A stretch of DNA of 64,000 bases from Nitrospirillum sp034427435 (GTDB taxonomy: Bacteria; Pseudomonadota; Alphaproteobacteria; Azospirillales; Azospirillaceae): contig NZ_JAXQNP010000002.1 in assembly GCF_034427435.1 (NCBI RefSeq), forward strand, positions 2,480,001 through 2,544,000, read 5' to 3'. The notes beneath the pieces are model-generated. The model was not told where the DNA came from. It worked only from the letters and a program-made list of their open reading frames with translations, and did no database searches. A program made the translations under genes and the position numbers. Below are positions 37,410 through 44,722 of this stretch, one piece after another. Position 1 is the stretch's first letter. Each line of letters starts with the position of its first letter.

Positions 37410-38557
37410 GCGGTATCGCCAAATCCCGCGCCACCCTGGCGCATCCCATGATCGCGGTTCCCACCCACGATGAGCTGGTGGAACAGCTGTTCATCCGCGA
37501 CCTGAAGCTGTTCGTGGGCCAGACGCTGGAACCGGCGCAGCAGAAGATCGCGGCGCAGATCGTGCCCACCATCGCGGGCAGCGGCAGCAACAGCCCGGTG
37601 GATGACCTGCGCCACCGCATGCAGTCCTTCGAAAGCTTCACGACCTGGCTCAGCCTGAAGCGCGAGTCCCAGCGCCAGCTATGGGCCGCGGTGGAGAACT
37701 GCGTGGAACGGCAGGCCGACGAGCTGGAGGCCCTGGCCGCGGTGGATGCGCCCAAGGGCACCCTGACGCTGAATCCGGACTTCGTGGCGCCCGAGTACGT
37801 CACGCGGGGCGACATCCACCTGATGCCCGGCGGCAACGCGCATGACGATGGGTCGGTGCTGCAGGGCGCGGTGATGGACCGGGGCGGGGCGGTCTACATG
37901 CTGGGCCGCAACGGCGGCATGCTGAACGACCTGCGCGGCCATACCGCCATGGCCCACCTGCTGACCGTCGCGCCGGACATCCGCCCCGGCCGCATCCTGG
38001 ACATGGGCTGCGGCATCGGCACGAGTACCGTTCCGGCGGCGACCTGCTTCCCCGAGGCGGAGGTGCACGGCATCGACGTCGGCGCCTCCATGCTGCGCTA
38101 TGCCCACGCCCGGGCCGAGCATCTGGGCGCCGCCGTCCACTTCTCGCAGCAGAGCGCCGAACGAACCTCCTTCCCCGACGCCTCCTTCGACGTGGTCTAC
38201 AGTTGCGTCGTGCTGCACGAGACCTCACCGGAAGCCGCCATCAACATCCTGGCGGAAAGCCGCCGCCTGTTGCGGCCGGGCGGGATCGCCATCCATCTGG
38301 AGGTGCCGCTGCTGCACACCCTGGGCGACATCTGGCAGGAGCTGTCCTCGGAACTGGAGGCCCAGTTCAACAACGAACCCAACTGGCGCGGCGCCCTGAC
38401 CGCCGACTATGGCCAGTTGATGCGGGCCGCCGGCTTCACCGACATCCGCACGGGCTATCAGGCGACAGCCTTCAACGGCCGCAACGCGCCCCGGAAATTC
38501 GGCGACACGTCGGAGGGCGTCTTCCGCTCCTGGTTCGTCGCGTCGGGACGGGCATGA
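37406..38557 (+). CDS. SAM-dependent methyltransferase 1 with N-terminal extension
   Basis: 383 aa. Class I methyltransferase domain from about residue 195: motif I ILDMGCGIGTST, acidic loop VHGIDVGASML, SAERTSFPDASFDVVYS and the post-motif RRLLRPGGIAIHLEVP are clear. The first 190 residues are a helical region plus the segment KGTLTLNPDFVAPEYV-x(5)-HLMPGG, which is shared with methyltransferase 2 at 43203 but which I do not recognise from other families. The start overlaps the small partner gene and the stop overlaps the next hydrolase (both ATGA). The methyl acceptor is unknown; a small molecule handled by this operon is the natural guess. Confidence 0.85.
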   Translation: MSGIAKSRATLAHPMIAVPTHDELVEQLFIRDLKLFVGQTLEPAQQKIAAQIVPTIAGSGSNSPVDDLRHRMQSFESFTTWLSLKRESQRQLWAAVENCVERQADELEALAAVDAPKGTLTLNPDFVAPEYVTRGDIHLMPGGNAHDDGSVLQGAVMDRGGAVYMLGRNGGMLNDLRGHTAMAHLLTVAPDIRPGRILDMGCGIGTSTVPAATCFPEAEVHGIDVGASMLRYAHARAEHLGAAVHFSQQSAERTSFPDASFDVVYSCVVLHETSPEAAINILAESRRLLRPGGIAIHLEVPLLHTLGDIWQELSSELEAQFNNEPNWRGALTADYGQLMRAAGFTDIRTGYQATAFNGRNAPRKFGDTSEGVFRSWFVASGRA

Positions 38558-39558
38558 TGGCCAGGGACGTCATGATCAAGGGGGACGTCACGATCAAGGG
38601 CAAGACCCGCCGGCGCGCGGCGCTGCTGCTGGCGGCGGCGTGGCTGGCCGGTGCCGGCCCCGCCCTGGCGGCGGAGGCCCCGGCGCCCCAGCGGATGTCC
38701 CTGGCGGAGTTGCGCCAGCGGGTGGGCGCCCCCGGCGACCATTACGCCGATTTGGGCGGCGTGGAGGTACGCTACCGCGATGAGGGCAAGGGGCCGGTGC
38801 TGCTGCTGCTGCACGGGTCCAACGGCACGCTCAACGCCTGGGACGGCGTGGTCGCCCGGCTCAAGGACCGCTACCGCATCATCCGCTTCGACCAGCCGCC
38901 GGGCGGCCTGTCGGGCCCGGTCAGCGACGATGCGGCCCGCACGGTGGGCACGCCCGAGGCCCTGGTGGCGAGGCTGCTGGACAAGGTGGGCGTGGACAAG
39001 GCTGCCGTGTTCGGCACCTCCAGCGGCGGCACGCTGGCCTATTATTTCGCGGGGACCTATCCGCAGCGGGTGACGGCCCTGATCCTGGCCAACACCCCGG
39101 CGGACTCCGTGGCGGAGGCCAAGATACAGACGACACCGGCGCTGGACGTCGAAATCGCCCGGGCCAAGGCCATCGGCTATCGCGACCTGCAATACTGGCA
39201 AGTCTACATGTCCTACCTGTGGGGTGAGCCCAAGCGCCTGACGCGGGAAACGGTGGAATATTCCTACACCACCGGCCTGCGGGCGCCGGAGCCCAACCCT
39301 TTCGTCCTGTTCGCCCTGACCGCCAACAAGCAACTGACCATGGACCATCTCAGCGCCGTGCGGGCGCCGGTCCTGATCCTGTGGGGGCGGCGCGATCCGG
39401 TGCTGCCCCCCGCGGCGGAAACCTCCCTTTACAACTACCTGACCGGCGCGGAAAGCCGGTCGGTGGTCTGGCTGGACACCGCCGGCCACTTCCCGGCGCA
39501 AGAGGTGCCGGAGCGCGTGGCCGACCTTGTGGACGCCTACCTCCGGCGGGACCAATAG
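38554..39558 (+). CDS. Exported alpha/beta hydrolase 1
   Basis: 334 aa. A signal peptide with a long basic N-region (KTRRRAALLLAAAWLAGAGPALAAEA) points to export. The hydrolase domain has LLLLHGSNG (oxyanion), RFDQPPGGLSGP, nucleophile Ser156 in GTSSGG, the acid in LWGRRDPVLP and His in DTAGHFPAQEVP, so the triad is complete. It is paralogous to the next gene (both have the rare PP-x-GLSGP turn), which suggests tandem duplication. It overlaps the methyltransferase 1 stop by 4 bp. Ester, lactone or amide cleavage is expected; substrate unknown. Confidence 0.87.
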   Translation: MMARDVMIKGDVTIKGKTRRRAALLLAAAWLAGAGPALAAEAPAPQRMSLAELRQRVGAPGDHYADLGGVEVRYRDEGKGPVLLLLHGSNGTLNAWDGVVARLKDRYRIIRFDQPPGGLSGPVSDDAARTVGTPEALVARLLDKVGVDKAAVFGTSSGGTLAYYFAGTYPQRVTALILANTPADSVAEAKIQTTPALDVEIARAKAIGYRDLQYWQVYMSYLWGEPKRLTRETVEYSYTTGLRAPEPNPFVLFALTANKQLTMDHLSAVRAPVLILWGRRDPVLPPAAETSLYNYLTGAESRSVVWLDTAGHFPAQEVPERVADLVDAYLRRDQ

Positions 39559-39639
39559 GCCGCCGGCGGCGATAGAGCGCAAAAATAAAAACGGCCTTGT
39601 GCAGACAAATTACCGTTTGAAACCAAAGGACAGGGCGCC

Positions 39640-40629
39640 GTGAGATTTGGCAGGATTGGGGGGGTGGCCGGCGCTTGCGTCGGTCTGTCCCTGGCATTGT
39701 TCCTCGCATGGTTCGTTCCAGCCAAGCTGGGCTGGTTCGCCACCGATCGCGCGACGGCGATCGCGCGATACGCGCAGGCGCCGGCGTCCCGGTTCATCAC
39801 CGTGGACGGCGTGCCCCTGCATGTCCGGGTGGAGGGCAAGGGGCCACCCGTGCTGCTGCTGCACGGCAGCGGCGTCAACCTGCACGAATGGGACCCGCTG
39901 GTGGAACGCCTGTCGGACCGCTACACCCTGATCCGGGTGGATTGGCCGCCGTACGGCCTCAGCGGCCCCAACCCCCGGGGCTACACCACCGCCGAGGCCG
40001 CCCGGCTGGTGGGCCTGATGCTGGACCAGTTGGGAATTGGCCCCCTGGCGGTGGTGGCGACATCCAACGGCTGCAATGTGGCGCTGCAGTTGAATGCCGA
40101 TAACCCCGACCGCATCCGGGCCATGGCCTTTTCCATGCTGCCACTGGAGCGCCCCAGCCAGACCCGCCAGGTCGACTGGCGGATCCGCTGGATGCTGGCG
40201 TTCCACAACGCGGTGCTGCCCGACTACCATCCGCGGTTCTTCTACACCCTGGTGCTGCAGGACACCTCCCACCCCGGCTGGACGGTGCCGCCCTACCTGG
40301 CGAGCATCATGTACGACATGGCCAACCTTCCCGGGGCCATCGCCAACCAGCAGGCCTACCTGAAGTCCAATGTGGTCCTGTTCCGCACCACGGACGTGGG
40401 CGCCAGTGCCGGCCTGGTCCGGGCACCCGTCCTGCTGCAATGGTCGGATGAGGACACGGTGATCTCGCAAGGCGCCGACGCGTCGGTGCGGCGGTTCACC
40501 GGAACCCAGGTTAAGCTGATCCACTACCCCGGCATCGGCCACTGGCCGATGTGGGAAACGCCGGACCGGTTCGCCGCCGACCTGGGCGATTTCCTGGACG
40601 CGCTACCGCCGCCAGCGGCGGCACCTTGA
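39640..40629 (+). CDS. Membrane-anchored or exported alpha/beta hydrolase 2
   Basis: 329 aa from GTG 39640 (AAAGGA upstream). The N-terminal hydrophobic segment (GGVAGACVGLSLALFLAWFVPA) is an uncleaved anchor or signal. VLLLHGSGVNLHEWD, DWPPYGLSGP, nucleophile Ser142 in ATSNGC, Asp in WSDEDTVIS and His in PGIGHWPMWETP give a complete triad. The nucleophile elbow (TSNGC) is slightly unusual. It follows its paralogue by 81 bp in the same operon. Substrate unknown. Confidence 0.86.
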   Translation: MRFGRIGGVAGACVGLSLALFLAWFVPAKLGWFATDRATAIARYAQAPASRFITVDGVPLHVRVEGKGPPVLLLHGSGVNLHEWDPLVERLSDRYTLIRVDWPPYGLSGPNPRGYTTAEAARLVGLMLDQLGIGPLAVVATSNGCNVALQLNADNPDRIRAMAFSMLPLERPSQTRQVDWRIRWMLAFHNAVLPDYHPRFFYTLVLQDTSHPGWTVPPYLASIMYDMANLPGAIANQQAYLKSNVVLFRTTDVGASAGLVRAPVLLQWSDEDTVISQGADASVRRFTGTQVKLIHYPGIGHWPMWETPDRFAADLGDFLDALPPPAAAP

Positions 40630-40714
40630 TGGCCGGCCCCGCCCATCGTTCGGGCCCGGCACGTGAAGAGGCGAGGCACCCCGCCGGGGTGCCCGCCGCA
40701 GTGGGAGACATGCG

Positions 40715-42124
40715 GTGACGACGATGATTTCCGAAGAGTCCCTGGCCCCCGTCCCCGCCGCCGCCACCGGCCAGGCGGATTATCCCAGCCGGCGCACGGC
40801 GTGGTGGACCGTCACCGTCCTGTTCCTGGCGGCCATCGTGTCCATCATCGATCGCGGTATCATCAACATCGTCGTGGACCCGGTCCGCCATGACCTGGGC
40901 CTGGCCGATTTCCAGATCGGCCTGTTGCAGGGCCTGGCCTTCGGCCTGTTCTACGCCACGGTGGGCATCCCCCTGGGCCTGATCGCCGACCGCGTGTCCC
41001 GGCGCCTGCTGGTCACCGTCGGCGTGCTGGTGTGGAGCTTGGCCACCATCGGCGGCGGCCTGGCGGCGACCTTCGGCGAACTGTTCGCCTCCCGCCTGCT
41101 GGTGGGCCTGGGGGAGGCGGCGCTGGGTCCGGCGGCGGTATCGCTGATCGCCGACCTGTTCCCGCCCCATCGCCGGGGCAAGCCGCTCAGCCTGTTCCTC
41201 ACCGGCCAGGCCGTCGCCAACGGCATGGCCATCTCGCTGACCAGCTTCATCATGGCCGCCGCGGCCAACGGCCGCTTCGCCGGCATTCCCCTGTTGCAGG
41301 ATGCCGCGCCCTGGCGCGTGGCCTTCATCGGCTGCGGCACCCTGGGCCTGGTGGTGGTCGCCATGATGCTGATGACCCGGGAGCCGCCCCGCCGTGGCGT
41401 CCAGGGGGCGGCGGACCCCACCTCGCTGGCCGACAAGCTGTCCTTCCTGAAGCGCAACGGCGCCGTCTTCGCCCCGCTATATCTGGGTTTCGCCCTGTGC
41501 TTCATGGCGGCCTATGCCGCCGCCGCCTGGTCGCCCGCCATGCTGACACGGGCCTTCGGGCTGGGACCGGCGATGATCGGCGCCTGGCTCGGGCCGTTCT
41601 CCATGACCTTTTCCTTCCTCGGACCCTTGGTGGGGGGCCTGTTGATCGACCACTTCGCCCGCCGGTCTCTCGCCATGGCCAAGTTCGGCATCCTGATGGT
41701 CGGCCCCTTGCTGGCCATTCCATCGGCGCTGGCCGTGTTCGTGCCCGGCCCCGTCCTCGCCATGTTCCTGGTGGCCAGCAGCAGCGCCATCTTCGCCGTG
41801 CTAGGGGCCACCACCTTCGCCACCCTTCAGTCCATCGTGCCGCCTACCATGCGCGGCAGCGCCATCGCCTTGAGCGGGCTGGTCAACACCATCATCGGCG
41901 CCACCCTGGGCCCGCTGCTGGTGGCGACGCTGACCGACCACCTGTTCCGGAACCCGACCATGGTCGGCTACTCCATCGCCATCGTCGTCGTCCCGGCGTT
42001 GCTGGGCGGCAGCGCCCTGTTCGTGCTGGCCCGGCGCGGCATGGTCCGCCAGCGCCAGACGGGCGGTGAGGCCACCACCATGCTGTTGGCCTCGGAGGGC
42101 CAGAGGGTGGGCCCGTACCGCTGA
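40715..42124 (+). CDS. MFS transporter (spinster-like)
   Basis: 469 aa with 12 predicted membrane segments, from GTG 40715 with GGGAGA upstream. IIDRGIINIVVDPVRHDLGLADFQIGLLQGLAF marks the start and the A-motif GLIADRVSRR follows helix 2. The long loop between helices 6 and 7 (REPPRRGVQGAADPTSL) is normal. This DHA/Spinster-like group moves small organic molecules in or out by proton exchange. In the operon it is between the hydrolases and the AllA-like gene, and probably moves the operon's substrate or product across the inner membrane. Confidence 0.9.
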   Translation: MTTMISEESLAPVPAAATGQADYPSRRTAWWTVTVLFLAAIVSIIDRGIINIVVDPVRHDLGLADFQIGLLQGLAFGLFYATVGIPLGLIADRVSRRLLVTVGVLVWSLATIGGGLAATFGELFASRLLVGLGEAALGPAAVSLIADLFPPHRRGKPLSLFLTGQAVANGMAISLTSFIMAAAANGRFAGIPLLQDAAPWRVAFIGCGTLGLVVVAMMLMTREPPRRGVQGAADPTSLADKLSFLKRNGAVFAPLYLGFALCFMAAYAAAAWSPAMLTRAFGLGPAMIGAWLGPFSMTFSFLGPLVGGLLIDHFARRSLAMAKFGILMVGPLLAIPSALAVFVPGPVLAMFLVASSSAIFAVLGATTFATLQSIVPPTMRGSAIALSGLVNTIIGATLGPLLVATLTDHLFRNPTMVGYSIAIVVVPALLGGSALFVLARRGMVRQRQTGGEATTMLLASEGQRVGPYR

Positions 42125-42193
42125 AGGCCGGCACGACCGGCGTTCCCCCACCAAGGCATCCACGCCGCCTTCCCCGTGAACGAGGTAGCCTCA

Positions 42194-42787
42194 ATGACCC
42201 AAGCCGCCACCGCCCCCGCTGGCGTCGTCACCCTGACCGTCGAGCCCGCCACGCCGCAGGCCCTGGCCGCGTTCGGCCGCGTCCTGGGCCGCACCGCCGA
42301 TGTGAAGCCCGTCCCGATCGATTTCTACAAGGGCCGGGTGCTGATGCGCTATCCGGTGGAATTCGCCTGCGAACACCCGGTGGACCTCAGCCTGGCGACC
42401 GTGGACATCCGCCCGTCGGAGGTGCGCTTCATGGAACGCCACTTCCAGCACACCCAGACCTTCATCCCCCTGGCCGGGAAGCCCTTCGTTGTCGTGATGG
42501 CGCCGCCGTCCGACGGCGACATGCCGGACCTGGCGCAGGCCCGCGCCTTCCTGTTCGATGGCAGCGCCGGGTTCACCCTGCACCTGGGCACCTGGCATGA
42601 GTTCCCGTTCGCGGTGGAGGACGCGACCGACGTGGTCGTCATCCTATCCAGCCAAACCGGCTACGACCTGCACCAGCGGAACGCGGTGACGGAGGAGGCC
42701 TTCGGGCCCGACCTGGACAAGAAGGACATCCTGGCCCGCACGGGCACGTTGATCCGCTTCGTCCAGCCGGCGGCGGCACGGGCCTGA
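42194..42787 (+). CDS. Ureidoglycolate-lyase (AllA)-like protein
   Basis: 197 aa from ATG 42194 (GAGGT upstream); an in-frame GTG lies at 42176. The pattern MERHFQHTQTFIPLAGKPFVVVMAPP, then RAFLFDGSAGFTLHLGTWHEFPF, is that of the AllA cupin fold, including the conserved HxGTWH-type segment (here HLGTWHEFP). True AllA releases glyoxylate and urea from ureidoglycolate, but no allantoin or purine gene is nearby, and the operon consists of methyltransferases and hydrolases. It may act on another alpha-hydroxy or ureido compound, or be structural. Cytoplasmic. Confidence 0.83.
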   Translation: MTQAATAPAGVVTLTVEPATPQALAAFGRVLGRTADVKPVPIDFYKGRVLMRYPVEFACEHPVDLSLATVDIRPSEVRFMERHFQHTQTFIPLAGKPFVVVMAPPSDGDMPDLAQARAFLFDGSAGFTLHLGTWHEFPFAVEDATDVVVILSSQTGYDLHQRNAVTEEAFGPDLDKKDILARTGTLIRFVQPAAARA

Positions 42788-42832
42788 CAACGGCCCTTTG
42801 GGGCTCTCACAATCCGAGAAAAAGGAACAGGG

Positions 42833-43180
42833 ATGATGGAACGCAAGAACCAGGAAAGGGTCAGGCGCGCCCAAGGCAGCCAGCCGACCATATTCAAGGA
42901 CGCCACTACCGACGCGCTGGGCGCCATGGTGATGGCGCTGTTGGGCGAGGTGATGGTGCTGCGCGACCGGCTGGACGCCCACGAACGCCTGGCCGGCGGC
43001 TACGGACCCGCGGACGTCGACGCCTTCCGCCCCGATCCGGCGGCGCGCGCCTATCGTGCCGCGTACCGGCAGTTGGCCTATGACCGTGTCCTGGGCGTGG
43101 CCCGGGACAAGCTGCTGCCGGACAGCCTGAGGGAACAGCGCGACTATGAGACCGTGCTGGACGACGTGACGACGAACTGA
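42833..43180 (+). CDS. Small helical partner protein 2 of a methyltransferase module
   Basis: 115 aa; AAGGAACAGGG precedes ATG 42833. The core ALGAMVMALLGEVMVLRDRLDAHERL aligns with LAMIVSLASEVTVLRARLDTCERL of the protein at 37074-37409, as do ADVDAFRPDPAARAYRAAYRQ and AVDTFSPDAAAQIERDALRQ. It lies 22 bp before methyltransferase 2, mirroring the first module. The repeated pairing is the main evidence for a functional link. No known family recognised. Confidence 0.78.
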   Translation: MMERKNQERVRRAQGSQPTIFKDATTDALGAMVMALLGEVMVLRDRLDAHERLAGGYGPADVDAFRPDPAARAYRAAYRQLAYDRVLGVARDKLLPDSLREQRDYETVLDDVTTN

Positions 43181-43202
43181 CCCTTTCCTGGAAGGATGCA
43201 TC

Positions 43203-44390
43203 ATGACCGACCATTTCGGACACGCCGTCATGCCGCAGGCGACGCATGACGAACAGGCGATGGAAGACCACTTCCTGGCCATGCGCCTGTGGACCATTCA
43301 GAACATGGACCCGCTGGACAAGCGGCTGGTGAACGAGGTGATCGTTCCCGAGATCGAGGCGAAGACAGGCGCGCGCCCCAAGTCCAGCGCCCAGATGCGG
43401 GCGACGCTGGAAGACCACCCCTTCCACCAGTACTGGCTGTCCCTGAGCTTCTTCTATCAGGACCAGATTTGGCGCACCCTGGGCGCCAGCGTGGATCGGC
43501 AGTACGACACCCTGGCCCGCGCCGTGACCGAACAGACGGCGGCGCCGCGCGGCTCCCTGACGCTGGACCCGGACTTGGCGATTCCCCGCTACATCGCGGC
43601 GTTCGACCACCACCGCATGCCCGGCAGCTACCATGTGGACACGTCGGACGCGGATTTCCGGGCGGGTGCCCTGTATGACCGCTTCGCCTCGACCTATCTG
43701 CGCAACCTGAACGGCGGGTGGAAGAACGACGGGCGCGGCCAGACCCTGGTGGCCCACCTGCGCGACTTCTATCCCGACCTGAAGCCCCGCCGTATCCTGG
43801 ATCTCGGCTGCTCCGTCGGGCACAGCACCGTGGCCATCGCCGCCGCCTTCCCCGATGCGGAGGTGCATGCCATAGACGTGGGCGCGCCCATGCTGCGCTA
43901 TGGCCACGCCCGCGCCGAAGCCATGGGCCAGGCCATCCATTTCAGCCAGCAGAACGCGGAGCGCACCCGGTTCGAGGATGGCAGCTTCGACCTCATCACC
44001 TCCTCCGCCCTGCTGCACGAAACCTCGGCCGCCGCCATGCGCAACATCTTCGCGGAATGCCATCGCCTGCTGCGGCCGGGCGGGGTGATGGCCCATGTCG
44101 AGGTGCCACCGCGCCATGAGCACCTGGGGCTCTGGGAGCAGATGCGCTGTGACTTTGAATCGCACTACAATAACGAGCCGTTCATGGCGGCGCTGAGCCG
44201 CGTGGACTATGTCGCCACCAGCGTCGGCGCCGGTTTCAAGGGCGAGGACGTCATCGTCGGCTATCGCAAGGGCGTCGCGGAGGCCCGTGCCAACCGGGAT
44301 GATTTCTTCACCCAGGGCGATCCCCAGGGCCGCACCCTGCTGGGCAGCTGGTACGTCTGTTCCGCAGTCAAGAGCACCAGGTTGAACTGA
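43203..44390 (+). CDS. SAM-dependent methyltransferase 2 with N-terminal extension
   Basis: 395 aa; GGAAGG precedes the ATG. Class I domain from about 195: motif I ILDLGCSVGHST, VHAIDVGAPMLRYGHARAEAMG, NAERTRFEDGSFDLITS and HRLLRPGGVMAHVEVPPR. The N-terminal 190 residues hold RGSLTLDPDLAIPRYIAA-x(3)-HRMPGSYH, matching the corresponding part of methyltransferase 1, so the whole protein is paralogous and not just the catalytic fold. C-terminal residues 345-395 are longer than in paralogue 1. Last gene of the operon, followed by a strong terminator. Confidence 0.86.
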   Translation: MTDHFGHAVMPQATHDEQAMEDHFLAMRLWTIQNMDPLDKRLVNEVIVPEIEAKTGARPKSSAQMRATLEDHPFHQYWLSLSFFYQDQIWRTLGASVDRQYDTLARAVTEQTAAPRGSLTLDPDLAIPRYIAAFDHHRMPGSYHVDTSDADFRAGALYDRFASTYLRNLNGGWKNDGRGQTLVAHLRDFYPDLKPRRILDLGCSVGHSTVAIAAAFPDAEVHAIDVGAPMLRYGHARAEAMGQAIHFSQQNAERTRFEDGSFDLITSSALLHETSAAAMRNIFAECHRLLRPGGVMAHVEVPPRHEHLGLWEQMRCDFESHYNNEPFMAALSRVDYVATSVGAGFKGEDVIVGYRKGVAEARANRDDFFTQGDPQGRTLLGSWYVCSAVKSTRLN

Positions 44391-44418
44391 CAGCGGCGTT
44401 CCGGTCCCGATGATGACA

Positions 44419-44454
44419 GGAGGCCGCGGCATCGTCCCGGCCTCCCTTTTTTTT
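44419..44454 (+). terminator. Strong rho-independent terminator of the methyltransferase operon
   Basis: GGAGGCCG (44419-44426) pairs with CGGCCTCC (44438-44445), followed by eight T (44447-44454). It separates the eight-gene operon from the TonB receptor. The remaining leader, 44455-44722, is relatively A+T-rich and should hold the receptor's promoter; TAATAA near 44671 is a possible -10. Confidence 0.9.
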
Positions 44455-44722
44455 CAAGTCACGACCACGTCCCCGCCGCGACTTGTCCGAACAAGCGAAC
44501 TGAGCATCCATCTAGCGGTCAGCGGCATCCTCGGCATTGCTTTGCCCGGCCTCACAATTAATCCTCAAACACAATTCCGGCGCAAGACCGAGGAAAATGG
44601 GAAATCTGGCAGTTTTCCCAACAGGAGCGTTTCACCCGCTGTTTGTGATTCAGTGAATTACGCGGCGGCACTAATAAGAATTAGCAGCCTGAAGAGAGTA
44701 CTCAAAAAACTGGGAGACTTCC

